Shown here piece by piece: positions 1 through 11,669 of a stretch of DNA of 64,000 bases; within the stretch, counting starts at the first letter, position 1, and each line of letters begins with the position of its first letter. The translations under genes were made by a program, and so were the position numbers. The notes under the pieces were generated by a model that worked only from the letters and a program-made list of their open reading frames with translations, did no database searches and was not told the DNA's origin. Origin of the DNA: Halictus rubicundus (lineage: Eukaryota > Arthropoda > Insecta > Hymenoptera > Halictidae); NCBI RefSeq assembly GCF_050948215.1, contig NC_135153.1, positions 4,802,058 to 4,866,057 on the forward strand, read 5' to 3'.

Positions 1-1100
1 ATATCAGTGCCCTCGACCCTCGGCCTCGCCCTCGCCCAAGTCCTCGCCCTCGGGCAAGAGGGTACCATACAGCCCTGCTTGCAACCTGCATTCCTCCCTG
101 CCTCTCGCCCACTATGTATCTCTCTCCCTCTCCCCCCCCTCTCGCTTCCCAGCTTCCTGTTTCCCTCTATTCCAGCTTGATCCCCCTGCCTCCCTATTCC
201 TCGCGCTATCTCGCTTCGTCCGTCTATCTGCCTATCCGTCTATCCATCTGTCCATCCGTCCATCCATCTTCCTCACTTCCCTCCGCACCCTCCTTCACCC
301 TCTCACCTAATTCTCTCTATTTCTCGCTACGATTCCCTGTTCTCCTTCGGGCTTCCGTGCTCTCCCGGCCTCTCTGTCCCACGTTACCAACCTGGCGTAC
401 TAGCGTGGGCGAACGTCCACGGACCACTCGCCGGCTCCCCAGAGAACCTCACCCGTACTTCCTGCATCTCGTTACTGACGCCCAATGCACTGCTCGCTCG
501 CATTATAGACCCCTGGATACCATAGTTTCAGGTGCGCTATATGCGACCAGCCCCCTTCGCCTCACCTCATCCCCGACTTGCCGCGACTCGCCTCGCCTCG
601 CCTCGCCCCGTGCATGCAGCTACCATACCGGCGAGTATGTGTTCACGGTGAATACCTGCGCATATATCTAGCGGCCTGCGGAGAATGGCCACCGGCGGTG
701 ACCATCCAGGACCATCGACCGACGCCGTCAAACAATCTCATTATCATTCGATTCACGGTAACAGAGAGGCCCGGCGTTTCACGGGACCAAAGGGAATGCC
801 ACCCTTATGGCGTCGCGGGGAACCGGATTGACCTCTTTGCCACCGCGCCGGCAACGGCTCACCGTGAAATTGACCATCTCGGAGAATTGTTTTACATCCG
901 ATAGACGCTGATTTCGCCCCGTGTTTGTCCCTGCGGGTCTACGCCGGGGGTGTGACCATCGAATTGCAGCATCGATATCTTGTCGATGTTCTATTAACGC
1001 ATCTTGCGCGGGCACTTTGCCGCCAAAGTCTTACCGTGTTGCATTCATTCTTGCAACGCACGTTTTGTATTTTTGCAACGCGTGTCTATCCGATTTTATT
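1..1100. other. Low-complexity, pyrimidine-rich stretch without a recognisable gene
   Basis: The first 60 bases are an imperfect CCTCGC-type minisatellite. Bases 110-340 are almost purely pyrimidine on this strand, and 540-610 repeats GCCTCGCCT. Open frames of 75-185 codons exist in several overlapping frames, but they are Ser/Pro/Leu-rich products of the base bias and match no family I know. The end (from about 1000) turns AT-rich. It could be an untranslated or regulatory region; the sequence does not decide. Confidence 0.4.
218..270. repeat. Imperfect (CTAT/CCAT/CCGT) tetranucleotide microsatellite
   Basis: About 13 tetranucleotide steps alternate CTAT, CCGT, CCAT and CTGT. Many point changes suggest an old array. 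Confidence 0.7.
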
Positions 1101-1518
1101 TTGTCAAAACATCACAAAAACTCAGCGATAACAATGATCCATCAATAATCCGTGAAAAACGACTTTAGTCGCTTCCCGCGCAAGATGTGTTAAGACAGTA
1201 ATACACGGTTGAACGTCATTACGTTTCGCAGCGCAAGCAGCGGAATGCTCGCGAGTAGGGTAGCGTTTTTATACCACAGCCATGTCCACGATATTCTATT
1301 CGGTATGTTAAAATAAAATAGTCAAATTCCGGGAATGCCGGGGCGTCGGCGTCGTCTTGGTTGTTACAATGTAACAATTTGGAAAAGTCGAGTGGAGAGT
1401 GCGTCACAAGTCGAAATGACGATCGGCACGAGACGAGAGTGGCAAAAGACGTGAGTTGCACGTCCGCCCAGAGTCAGATCGAGAAAAGAGTCGGTTTAGG
1501 CAGGACATACCCAGTATA

Positions 1519-1795
1519 CAGGGTGTTCACGCTATTACTAGCCAGCATTTTTCTTGTAAATAGTAAATATTATAAAAAAATGAAAGACGAAAAAGTAGTA
1601 CTGCTTTCTATACGCAACACAATGGCGTATGTAATTTTTTTGTGTGTTTATACTATTTTGTTAAACACGAAGGTGACCTTCAATCTTTTATATGGAATGC
1701 TGTATATTTTTTTTATCGCACGGAAGCGCGTGTCTAGACGAATTCATCCGTATACTGCACTGTGACCTTCAAGGTCATGCAAGGTCAGAAATGGA
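1519..1795 (+). mobile_element. CAGGGTG-family transposon, single end
   Basis: Starts after a TA with CAGGGTGTTCAC and continues through a segment shared with both arms of the palindrome at 10222-11240. The shared parts are a TTTTTCTTGTAAA block, then AAGGTGACCTTCAAT, then a distal GACCTTCAAGGTCATGCAAG block. Only one terminus is visible here; the other end is lost. Related ends with transposase tails elsewhere in the window suggest a Tc1/mariner-like origin. Confidence 0.65.
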
Positions 1796-2424
1796 AGAAG
1801 CATTTTGAATATTTCATACCAATGTGTTTACAAGTATTCTTTATAATACGAATAGTTTATAATAGTTGATAAATAGAATGTTAATGGTTATATACATGTT
1901 AATATGGTGTATTCCTATCATTTTTCAAAATAAAATAAATTCGGTTATTCATATTGTTAGTTAACATTTATAGATACATCTAGCTATCTTCAAGTTCGGC
2001 TATTCTGCAAATTGTTTTTCATTTGCGTACAACTTGTGGGCTAGTATTTCTTGTGGGCCACTGCGTTAATTTAATATTTTTGTTGCAAAACCTTGTTTAG
2101 TAAACGGCCGCTTGAATACTGATTTACTAATAAAAATACTAATTTAATTAAAATGCTAATAAGAAAAAACAATTTTAATCAGGGAAACAACGGAAGGTAG
2201 CAAGGCAACAACTAGTCGGTAACAACTGTACTGAACTATGGAAATTTCGCAAACTGTAGCTTAAGTATTGACTCGAGAAGAGTTATACACAGTAGGAAAA
2301 TAGATATGATACGAGAATTATTTTCGAATTTGTTTTCTAGAGCTGTCCATAAGCACTATTTTGACTTTGGGCACGCTTCTCTTATTCTATCTAACTCATC
2401 CCACAATTCTCAATCTCTTTTTTC
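1796..2424. other. AT-rich DNA, nothing recognised
   Basis: No gene or clear repeat seen. The part near 2300-2424 may be further degraded interior of the Tc1-like element that ends at 2589, because its reverse complement stays weakly similar to 57620-57660. Confidence 0.3.
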
Positions 2425-2589
2425 TAACATTTATTCAAATTGTATATTTTTAATTTTGCATTCAATTATCGTACAATATGTGCATATAACAAAACGAAAC
2501 AATAAAATCAAGCCCGAAACTTGTATTCTTGTTCTAATTACCAATTTGCTGAAAATAGGTAAGTGTCCGGTGATTTATGGACGGGAGTG
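2425..2589 (-). mobile_element. Tc1-like element end (ACTCCCGTCCATAAAT type)
   Basis: The reverse complement matches the left part of the element at 57471-58090 for about 150 bp. The shared parts include the terminus (CACTCCCGTCCATAAATCAC), an AATTGGTAATTA block and the GAATGCAAAATTAAAAATAT block. It is flanked on its terminal side by TA (2590-2591). The opposite end was not found, so this is a solo end. Confidence 0.7.
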
Positions 2590-3119
2590 TACGAAGGGAT
2601 TGGTACGTACGAAGACTATAAAAGTAGACATTTTTTATTGTGTTGTTAACTCCATCACAGATAAGTATAACTTACAAATTGAAGAAGTGATATGTATTTC
2701 AATTGGACGATGCTGCGTTAGTGAAGCCTCCCTGCGTAAACGGGAATTAGTCAAGTATTTACAAGGTTGACTGTATCTTGAACCGATGCGAGTAGGTACT
2801 ATGTTTGCCTGGACTTGTTTCATTGTGTTTAAATACTGAATTCATCCCTAAAGTGGACCTCACCCTACCCGTACTCCACTCGAACACCATCTGGAGCACC
2901 CTCCTTCCATTTCTTCAATTGATCAGTTAAAAGCCGTGGTTACTGTTCGGTAAGCTAGATCTTGATCAATAATTCCGAATGACGGGAGCGTGAATAACAT
3001 GTGTATACAGATACATTGACTTTGCTATGTAGACGACTTTACAATAAAAATATCCCACTCTTCTATAGACAAATGCGTTCGATAAACACGTTCAACAACC
3101 TTCAAAATTATTGCGAATA

Positions 3120-3581
3120 CAGTCAAACCTGTTTTTGTGCGGTAGACAGGGACCGCGTAAAAGAAACCGCACAAAAAAACTATTCAGAAACTTCATAAAT
3201 AGCTATAACAAATAATTTTTCACAACATATTAAAGAAAATTTTTTTATGCGGTGGAAAAAGGCCGCATAAAAAAAGTCTCACTTAGAAAATATGTCAAAG
3301 ATTTACGAAATAGCGAGAAAGTGCTTTCCAAACAAAATAAATAATTAAGTTACACATAGACACATTTTAAAAAATTTAATTTCTCATTTTAAATATGGAG
3401 AAATTTTCAAAATGCACATAATTCAATACTACTCGTCATAGTCCAAAACGCGCATCTTCTTGTGACGAGAACATTACAAGGATGTTATAACGCCAACACC
3501 GTTGGGATTCATATACCGCATAAAAAAAATCGCACAAAAAAAAATCGCATAGAAAAGGACCGCACAAAACAGATTTGACTG
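3120..3581. mobile_element. Fold-back MITE with TGCGGT-rich inverted ends
   Basis: Left end CAGTCAAACCTGTTTTTGTG and right end CACAAAACAGATTTGACTG are inverted copies. Inside each end, GTGCGGT/ACCGCA and TGCGATTTTTT/AAAAAATCGCA repeat several times. TA lies on both outer sides (3118-3119 and 3582-3583), which is the duplication expected of Tc1/mariner-type elements. The 462-bp interior is AT-rich and has no coding capacity. Confidence 0.8.
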
Positions 3582-3589
3582 TATTATAC

Positions 3590-5590
3590 TACGTTCGATT
3601 TCGAGCTACAAACAAATTGTGTCAATTGCTAGTAACTGAGAAATACTCTTCGTCGCGGATCTTCTGAAATTGGACCGAACCACTTAGGGCACATGGTAGC
3701 ACTTAAAATCAATGAAAACATCTCTTGCCGTCATGACTTATTTTGCTCATACTCGGCAATGTCTCTGTATTTTACGAGTCGCTTTAGAAATCATGTAAAT
3801 AAACTTTATTTATTATTAACCCTCGAATAATAGTTTCGTTTTGAACCAGCGTTACTAAATTCTAATTTTCTGATAGCCGGTTCAAACAATTAAACCACTT
3901 GTGTTAAGCCCGAAGTAGATTTAAAAATATGCAACAAAATTTGATGGATCTATTCGTCTTGCGAGGGCTAATCGAAATAATAATCTGACCTATAATCAAT
4001 TTTGAATTATCACTCAGAGTCAGTACGACGGAAGTACTGACGTCGTCCCTGAGGGGCAAATATTGTTAAATAACACAAGCAATTTGCTTTTTTTAAAAAC
4101 TAGATTCAAAAAACATTCATTCAAAAACAACGTTCACTATTTTTTTCATAATTCAAATTGAACGTAATTTTTCCAGAATTTTCATTACGTATCGTTCAGT
4201 AAAGTAATCCATCTAACTTGGCAGAGGAACTGAAGTCGGTTGGTCCATTTATACAAAAGTTATTCTGATTTAAAGTATGCGCCGTCAATTATGAGACTGA
4301 CTCTGTAATTTTGTCACAGGATGTAGAGTAAGTGTAGGTAATACTGCGGATTCTGAATGAAGGTCAGCTTTCAACGGTTATTACACTATGGTTTCCATAA
4401 AAAAATAATCCATTTTTTTTTTAATGAAAGTTTAATTTATATAGGAAAAGTTACAGAATTTTCAACTCCTCTAAATTAAAATACAATTGAAAAAAATATA
4501 TAATTAAAACGAATCTCCTCGTATGATTCACTGCGGTCGTATAAGTACATATTACTGCGTGTCAAATACTGAGGAACATTACTATGCCTGTATTACTGTG
4601 GATTTTTGTACGTAATATAATATGAAAACGTACTTTCGTGATACTTGTGCAATGCCCTTCATACACTTCTTTCATTGCCAGTTCTACATTTTCCCTGGGA
4701 TAATACTTGGATCCTGATCTTATTTTTCTGAGCACTGCACATTTTTGCGATCCTTAATTATACCTACATTAACTTCTTGCAACGCGACAACAATCAATAA
4801 GGTAACAAGGTCCACACAAATTCGAGGTTAGGTTCGTCACATACATAGATTGTAACACAGCACGCGGTCAAAGATCCGCAGTAACATACTGTTGCACCGA
4901 ACACTGCGGTAGTAAATTAATATCTAAAATATAAGTTACTGGACATTTTTTCGTAAATATATTTATATTAGTATAATAAATATAGCTGTTTTTTAAGCGC
5001 GTGCTCGTGCCGCGTAATTGATAAAAGCTCGACTTTACTGAAGTTTACAATTTCAAAGTACAATATAAATATTAAAAATAAATTCCTGTTGATCGGGCTT
5101 GTATTAAAAGTATGCGTTTAGAAATTAATTTTATTAAACTTTGAATCTGATTATGACATTCATAGATGTTAATTTATTTTTAAAGAGGAACAAAGACTTG
5201 ATTTCACAAAATCTATAATCATCACATTTTGTTTGTTTGTTTGTAAAGGTCTAATAAGTCTAGAGGTGATGTGCAGTTGGTTTACTTTCAAACGTATCAC
5301 AAACAATTATTTGTTTGGGAGTGGTGTGTGAGCAACCCATCTACGTGCTTACGTAATTTATACTAGTATACCTAATTAAAAAAGAACACATATTTATGTT
5401 TGTAGAGGTACAGAATTAGGTAATTTGGTAAAGATTTGATTCAATTAGTTCCAAATGTTAAGAACCTTTTTTTTTTAGCAATCTCTATCTAATATTATCT
5501 AAGAAATGAAACTTCAAAAAATGATGGAGGATGAGGATAGATTTCAAGAGCAAATTCTTTTTTAATTTTTCACATCCAGAATATATAAAA
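3590..5590. other. AT-rich intergenic or intronic DNA
   Basis: No gene recognised. A stretch near 4200-4270 (GAACTGAAGTCGGTTGGTCC) resembles the subterminal part of the group E fold-backs. Between 4345 and 4915 the motif ACTGCGG recurs four or five times in both orientations and may be an eroded transposon, but I could not set ends. A short (TTTG)n run sits at 5230-5250. Confidence 0.35.
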
Positions 5591-5789
5591 TTAAATTCTG
5601 CAGTTATCTGGTTAAGGGTTAAGTATATTTACTTCTACAAATATCCACAGTAATTGGGGCATCCGTAGAAATACCCACGCTTGTCCCAGAAGGGAGTCTA
5701 AGGTGCCAGAAAACGGGCCTGACCCACTGCGGTCGGAAAGCAGCGATCGTCTATTTGGAACTTTCCTGATACCAGCCATGCGAAGGAGA

Positions 5790-5790
<1 letters not shown>

Positions 5791-5832
<42 letters not shown>
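5791..5832. repeat. (CGTCGG)7 hexanucleotide microsatellite
   Basis: Seven uninterrupted copies of a 6-bp unit. Because the unit is 6 bp, all frames stay open through it and would give dipeptide repeats (Asp-Ala, Pro-Thr or poly-Arg on the minus strand). That explains the overlapping open frames here without any need for a gene. Confidence 0.95.
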
Positions 5833-5834
<2 letters not shown>

Positions 5835-6201
5835 AAATCCAAGGGATAGTTGGAGGGTCCGGTAGCCGGCGCAAAGAAAGAGCCGAAGAGAAGGAGAAAA
5901 GGGAGCAAGGTAATGCGACGCAATTAAACAATTTGAACGGCGGTCGGCGCACGCGACGCAGGAGACTTCAAAAGTGCCAGCACATGTGGGCACGAGATGT
6001 AATCAGGGAAGTTAATTGAAGGCGCCTCCCCTTCTGGCCGCGTTTCTTTCTCTGTTCGGTGCGCGTCGCGGCCTCGAGTGTTCCCATTGGGGCCCGCGTG
6101 TACTTACGCCGCGGATGCAAAGCCGAAGCGATTGACTCATTCAACGGGACTAAAAACACAACAAACTTCCGACGGCGGTGAAACAAGCGGGAAAGAGAAC
6201 G

Positions 6202-6203
<2 letters not shown>

Positions 6204-6244
<41 letters not shown>
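6204..6244. repeat. (GA)n microsatellite
   Basis: About 20 GA units inside a purine-rich tract. GA runs in insect promoters can bind GAGA-type factors; a role here is only possible. Confidence 0.95.
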
Positions 6245-6248
<4 letters not shown>

Positions 6249-6350
6249 TAGCTGGGATAAGAGAGAAAAAGAGAGAGAAGTTAGAGTGGGAGAAATTGCG
6301 AGAGGGTGGTGAGTAAGGTAACGAAGAAAGAGAGAAGCCGCGGGTTCGCG

Positions 6351-6358
6351 TGACGTCA
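6351..6358. promoter_or_regulatory. CRE-like palindrome TGACGTCA
   Basis: A perfect 8-bp consensus site for CREB/ATF bZIP factors lies in the CpG-rich island, just 3' of the GA tract. A second perfect copy is at 17717. An 8-mer is expected about once per 65 kb by chance on base-balanced DNA, so two copies are only mildly notable. Confidence 0.3.
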
Positions 6359-6871
6359 CGAGCAGAAGGCATTCAGATTGAAGAGCGCTCGATGACTCTC
6401 GAGATTTGTATTGCCATTAATAACGAGGCGGGGGTGCGCCACGCTCCCTCCTACGCTAGCAATTGCTCGACGGTAGGCGCTCACAATGTCTACAACTTGT
6501 ACGAGCTGTGTACGTACGCCTGCTAGGCGGTACTTAGGTTCGTCGTACACGCACGCGACGTCGATCCCGACGGTAATAGTCGATACCTCGCCGCGAGGCT
6601 TCGCCGAGTATACTTGGCCGAGGACGCGCGAGTTGCGTCTGCTCGGCCATGCACCAACCCGGCGAAGATGTCGCCCTTTTGCAAGGGACTCGTGGTTTCT
6701 CGATGGGACGATGTCTCTTTGTTTAGCCGAGGTAGCTCTTCCGGCTTTCGTTCGTCTCGACGAAGGTCGATGTTCCTTTCGAGGGCCGGGAAAGCGACGC
6801 TTCTGCCTTCGGCTTTGATCTCGAAGCAGTTTTCTCGTTTGGCACTTGGTACCTTCGACGATCGTTAATTA

Positions 6872-6900
6872 CGCTCCTGGACGAAATGATAGCGCGTGTG
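6872..6900 (+). mobile_element. Mariner-like terminal fragment
   Basis: CGCTCCTGGACGAAATGATA preceded by TA (6870-6871) resembles the end at 16604 (CACTTCTGGACAAAATGATA). The Tc1/mariner group uses TA targets. No partner end was found. Confidence 0.4.
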
Positions 6901-7613
6901 TGCCACAGTCAGCGAAATTCCTATAAACGCGCTCTGAAAGTTGACGATTGTCTCGCTTATTAGACGGCAACAGACGAATAATATTCTCGTGACGCACAGT
7001 GGAGATTTGCCTGAAAAAGTTGGCCAAAATACGATTTTTCGAATCTTGCGTAAGATGAAAAATTGTTGTTGTCTGAGCTATTGGAATATATAAACAACAG
7101 TGTACCAGTATTATTCTTCTTTTATTTATGTACTCATGTAACGTTGTTCTGCATTGAAAGTAAACACTTTTGTAGTACAGTGTTTACTCGAAAAAATGAA
7201 AAAAGTTGTATTTGCAGTTGCATTTGTGTGACATTGTAGTAATCTTGAAAAGCTCCGTAGAAATTACAATTGAAATTCGTAGAGGAAACCTACATGTTTT
7301 ATTACGTTTTCGATTACGACTTTTAACCCGTTGTTGCACTACAGCACCGATTCAGACTCGAGATGAAGATTTCGAACAGGATTTACTAATTATTGACGTT
7401 ATTAATTTCCTTTAAATTGAAATAAAATTCTATTTCGTTACTGTCAATATGTATAGTCATTGGAGAATGCATAGGCCTACAATAAATATAATCTTACTTC
7501 TTCTTCTTCTCCTTCTAAGAAATTATAAGTGACACAAAATTCGAATCACTATAATCGTAAAAAATAAAGCTTAGTGCATTGGTGTGTGTTTTGAATTAGT
7601 ACTAGGTGTACAG
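6901..7613. other. AT-rich DNA without a recognised feature
   Basis: No gene seen. A short (CTT)n run is at 7497-7515. The last 8 bases (7606-7613, GTGTACAG) are the left target duplication of the next element. Confidence 0.35.
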
Positions 7614-8139
7614 CAGTGCTGGGTAAAATACTATTTGAAATAGAAAATAGTAAATAGTTTATTTTATTTTTAAAGCATACCTATAATCATGCAAATAAAT
7701 TATTTTATTTATAAGAAAATAGTATTTTATTTGGAAAATATTGAAAATAGTAAGACTTATTTTGTAGGACTGTGTAAAATAGTATTTCAAATAGTTGATA
7801 ATAACTTCTACTTTTCTGATATCTTGTTGCGTGTAATGATATTACGACAATGTCGTCTGTTTATTAACATGTTACATGCAAATATGTATTCGTAATAATA
7901 CTTTGTTAACTATTATAGTTTCTTATGTTAAAAATTATAATTTCTAATATTAACTATTTGTTCAACTTATTTTCATTGTAAAGAAATATTTGAAATACAA
8001 CATTAAAATATTTTATTTTATGTATCTGGTTATCAAAATAAAAATATTTTATTTGCCGAAATTTTTTGTTCTATTTAATAAATTATACTATATAAAATAG
8101 TATTTTAAATATTTTTCCCCAAAATTTTGTCCAGGTCTG
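7614..8139. mobile_element. hAT-type MITE with 8-bp target duplication
   Basis: Begins CAGTGCTGGGTAAAATA and ends TTTTGTCCAGGTCTG. The termini are inverted (CAGTGCTGG against CAGACCTGG), and the flanks GTGTACAG and GTGCACAG match at 7 of 8 bases. An 8-bp duplication with CAG-type ends is characteristic of hAT transposons. The 526-bp interior repeats AAAATAGTATTT in both orientations at both ends and in the middle, a typical subterminal repeat arrangement. No transposase coding remains. Confidence 0.75.
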
Positions 8140-8622
8140 GTGCACAGTAGTAGAAGTGATAATATTTCATTCATTGATACATTTAATTTTGGAACAGTGT
8201 AATTTGGTTAGCATACTCCCGAATATAATAATAATCGAAGATTGTTGAGGAGGGCACTTACGAATTATGTATACTCAAAATGTACATACATCAAACAACA
8301 GAAAATAATTTCCTTGTGAATTGATAATTGTACAAATATTCTCAGTTTGTTCGTTAGTGTTCGTAACACGTATGGTGTTGTATGCGGCGTGCTTTTTGAA
8401 GCAATGGTGGCAGTAGAAACAGCAATTAGCCTGACATACTAACCCTGTGACTCCTGCAGAAGGGAGTAGAGGCTTAATAAATCGAGAGATCGAAAAGTCT
8501 GATTAAGAATTTCTTTCCTTGCGCCGAATATCATTTAATCCTCACAAAACGGATGCTTCGACAATTGTAAAAATGTCATTGTTTAGGTCCACTTAGACAG
8601 TTGTCTATTTTTACATCTTTAA

Positions 8623-8833
8623 CTCATTTGCATCATTAGCGTATACATACGCTCAATTTTCCTGGTCACTATCACCGGAGCGTATATTTACGCTCAATTT
8701 ATTTTTTCTTGTAATGCTGAAATATGAAGTTCTTTTACTTGTAGTAATTTTTGTACTTAAATTAATTAATTAAATATAATAAAAAAAAAAGTTTTGTGAT
8801 GAAGGCCTTCTTTTCATATTTCCTTATGATGGG
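8623..8833. mobile_element. TTAA-flanked short element with subterminal palindromes
   Basis: TTAA is present on both sides (8619-8622 and 8834-8837). Just inside the left end lie two small palindromes, GCGTATACATACGC and GCGTATATTTACGC. Size (211 bp) and layout resemble the other TTAA elements of this window. The terminal inverted match is weak, so this is a candidate. Confidence 0.45.
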
Positions 8834-8839
8834 TTAAAG

Positions 8840-9770
8840 GTGCTTTATCTAGATCTATTAATCTCCTTATTGCGCTTAATGCAGCAGCCTCCAATTTCAG
8901 TTAATTACATTCAATTGATTAACTGCACCCGGGAAGAGTCCAAGGGTTAAGAATGATTTGCTATTTACAACTTTGAGAAATGTTTTCGCATAAGAAAAAG
9001 CAATTGGATCTGAATATGGTGAAGCCTTCGTCCCGGACATTCTAGGATTAAACCAGATCGTTTTAAACATACAGGGGTCTCACTACTAGCAAGCACAACC
9101 AGCGTATTAATGATTCTGATATTAAATTGGAATTAATCTGATCCCGTGATTACATATGTCATATGCAATACTATATGAATTACTATACCAGCGATCATTT
9201 CCTCCATGCTAGTCAAACATGCACAGCTTCTGACTGTGCAATAAACCATTTGATCAGCCCCCGCGCAACTTCCGTACCAAAATAACGATTCGAAACTTTC
9301 GAAACCTCACCGTGGACGCAGATACGCTGCAACAAACATTTTCCTGTTATTACAGGAATGTATCGTACAGTAGCATAGTCGATCCTATCTACGCGAGACC
9401 AAGTGGAAGTTCAAGTAGACATATCATAAGCTCAATCTGCACCATGTGCTCTTCTACTTAACCGTTTTCTCAATCGCTGGAATGACGAGTGGAGTGTTCC
9501 ATTGCATAACGTATTATTATCATGCGGTTAATTTTATTGAAGGTGCAAAATCTATTGAAATGTTGCATAGATCACGTCAGCCATTTAACGATGAGACGTG
9601 ACCGAAAACAGGAGTTGTTGCTTGGCATAAATCGTTTGCTATTGGACACCGATACAATGCACCAAGAGACAAGCATCACCCCAAAAATTATTCAAGCCAT
9701 TTTCAAGTTTCAAATAAAATTTATTTGCTTCAAGCCGTAGATGTAGAATCTGTAATAAAAAATATATGTT
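8840..9770. other. Intervening DNA, no gene recognised
   Basis: Mixed composition. Nothing family-like in either strand; no transposon ends resolved. Confidence 0.35.
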
Positions 9771-9910
9771 TCCATTTGAAAAATATAGTTCACCTTGGAA
9801 TGACCTTGAAAACATGAAAATTTAACTTAAACTGTTTATTGGAAATATTTCTTTCCCTGGAATTTAGTTTTCGAGATATTCCAGGTGGCCAGGATAAATG
9901 CCCCACCCTG
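9771..9910 (-). mobile_element. CAGGGTG-family end, reverse orientation
   Basis: The reverse complement starts CAGGGTGGGGCATTTATCC next to TA (9911-9912) and contains AAGGTCATTCCAAGGTGAAC, the internal motif of this group. Only one end is seen. Confidence 0.55.
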
Positions 9911-10221
9911 TATAAATGGTATTGATGAACAGAACGATTGTCGTATGGATGGATTCGGTTGCCCTGACCTCACCGACAATCATTTCATCGACACCGAGAA
10001 TTTCGTCGACACTTTCAGATCGCTGACAATGTTTTCATCGATACCAAGTTTCGTGTACAGTACATTGTGTTTACTCACCGACACGTTTATATCGCAGACA
10101 ATCATTTCATCGACAATGTTTTTATCGACTCGGAGTTCCATCGACACTGTCAACATTCACATCGCGTCGGGCGGTCGACTTCTACTGTGTATAATAAACA
10201 GTATTCGTTCTGTCCCCTATA

Positions 10222-11240
10222 CAGCATGTCACGGTAAATTGAATCAGTATTTTTCTCGTAAACAGTAAGCATTTTAAAAAACATGGAACTGGTAGAACTT
10301 ATAAAGTACATCTTACTGGCAACGTGAGAACCTGTGTAAATTTTATATATTTACATTACTTTTCGAGAAACGAAGGTGACCTTCAGTTTTTTTTTTTTTT
10401 AATGCAATGCTATCTATTTTTTAATGTCATACGAAAGCGTGAGTCAAGACGAATTCACTCATATGTGACACATTGACTTCCAAAGTCATACAAGGTCAGT
10501 GTTGCGTCGCCAGCTCCAATTTCAGTATGGGTTTACGTTACGGTCGAATTAGGTGGTGTCATTTTTTAGAATGTCTCCTAGTGGCTCTTTAACGAATTTA
10601 TTGCTTTATGACCCAGGTACGGCTGGAAAGTGTCCGTACTCAATGGCAGTTGACTTGTAGCATAAGTCCACGTGTAGCGCCAGGGGGCCCGTAATTTATG
10701 GGCCGGTTTCGGAAATGCAAGGGACTTGGAGTCGTCTTCCTTGGAACGGTTCCAGCAACTGTTTACCCCCAAAACGCACCAGCGTGCGGGCGTTGCATAA
10801 TTTCAAAAACGGTCGTAAATGAGTTTATTCGTCAAGGGCGAATGCCCCACTATTTTAATACTTTTCCGTGGAGTCACATTGAACACGACATGTAGTCTCA
10901 TTAATTTGTGGTCGCAATAAATTAGTAAATGCAATGTTACAAAATGTTCAATATACATATTTCTCTTGTTGCTGACCTTGTATGACCTTGGAAATTATTA
11001 TAGTATATATGAGTGAATTCACCTTGACCCACGCATTCATATGACATTAAACAACATCCTATAACTAGTATTCCATGTAAAAAACTGAAGGTCACCCTCG
11101 CCTCTCGAAAAACAATGTAAATATAACAAATTGACATAGGTTACCGTGCTGCCAGTAAGATATATTCGAAGTTCTACCTGTTCTATTTTTGGTTTAAATA
11201 TTTACTGTTTACAAGAAAAATGCTGGTCGAATTTACCCTG
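10222..11240. mobile_element. CAGGGTG-family element with ~280-bp inverted ends
   Basis: Arms 10222-10500 and 10965-11240 are inverted copies. They share the AGTATTTTTCTCGTAAACAG block, a CTTACTGGCA block, AAGGTGACCTTCAGTTTTTT and the distal CAAAGTCATACAAGGTCAG block. The right end is CAGGGTAAATTCG in reverse; the left end carries a short insertion. The middle (10500-10960) is unique. It includes a peptide ending RQGRMPHYFNTF that faintly recalls the QDGAPPHY segment of DDE transposases; I do not rely on that. Confidence 0.7.
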
Positions 11241-11360
11241 TGTACAAAAATGTTTTCAAAACATTGTTGATGAAACGATTGTCGGCGATTTAAATGTGTC
11301 AATGAATAAATACTGTCAAAGAATGATTGTCAGGAATCTGATGGTGTCGGTGAGTAGCTA

Positions 11361-11595
11361 GGGTAAAGGACCCAATTACTGTGGTGATACCAATCACCAT
11401 GTGCCTATATTAATTGTACTTATTTTTTATGCATAATGAATATTAAAAAAGAGATATATACTATAAATATATTTTAACTGATTTTAATGAAAAAAATGTA
11501 ATACCTCTTTTTTAATATTCATTATGCTTTGAAAATAAGTATGATCAATATAGGCACAGTAATTGGTACATCCACAGTAGTTGGACCCCTTATCC
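11361..11595. mobile_element. Group C hairpin MITE, copy 1
   Basis: Begins GGGTAAAGGACCCAATTACT after TA (11359-11360) and ends with the inverted copy TTGGACCCCTTATCC. The two ~95-bp arms are near-complementary over almost the whole length and meet at an AT-rich centre. It has no coding capacity. It sits inside the right arm of the foldback at 9945-11665, so it is younger than that structure. Confidence 0.85.
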
Positions 11596-11669
11596 TGCAA
11601 TCCGCGAAATAGTGTCGATGATATGATTGTCGGCGAGGTTAGGGTAATTCGGATGGATCGCTACGAGTT

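Larger units (their letters stand above)
5600..6900. other. CpG-rich island, no recognised gene
   Basis: GC-rich and CpG-rich relative to both flanks. It holds a (CGTCGG)n hexamer, a long GA run and a perfect CRE-like palindrome. Frames are open on both strands (for example 6486-6818 forward and 5968-6372 reverse), but the peptides are Arg/Ser-rich and not family-like. It could be a promoter or 5' region of an unseen gene; this is inference from composition only. Confidence 0.35.
9945..11665. mobile_element. Large imperfect palindrome (foldback-type element)
   Basis: Two arms of several hundred bp are inverted copies. The left arm block at 9950-10000 (GGTTGCCCTGACCTCACCGA) returns inverted at 11625-11660. 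Further in, both arms repeat GTCGATGAAATGATTGTCGG-like units about 20-60 bp apart in opposite orientation. The centre of the arms coincides with the inner element 10222-11240, and a 235-bp MITE (11361-11595) interrupts the right arm. I infer a foldback-like transposon whose arms are built of a minisatellite. An inverted duplication around a transposon is the alternative. Confidence 0.6.

Noticed and set aside
4345..4915. Repeated ACTGCGG words suggesting a transposon
   Set aside because: I could not define inverted ends or a target duplication.
5612..5993. Asp-Ala, Pro-Thr and poly-Arg repeat peptides
   Set aside because: All three come from one (CGTCGG)7 hexamer read in different frames.
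10698..10895. Possible transposase segment (RQGRMPHYFNTF) inside the palindrome core
   Set aside because: The resemblance to a DDE transposase block is only a few residues; too weak to list as a pseudogene.
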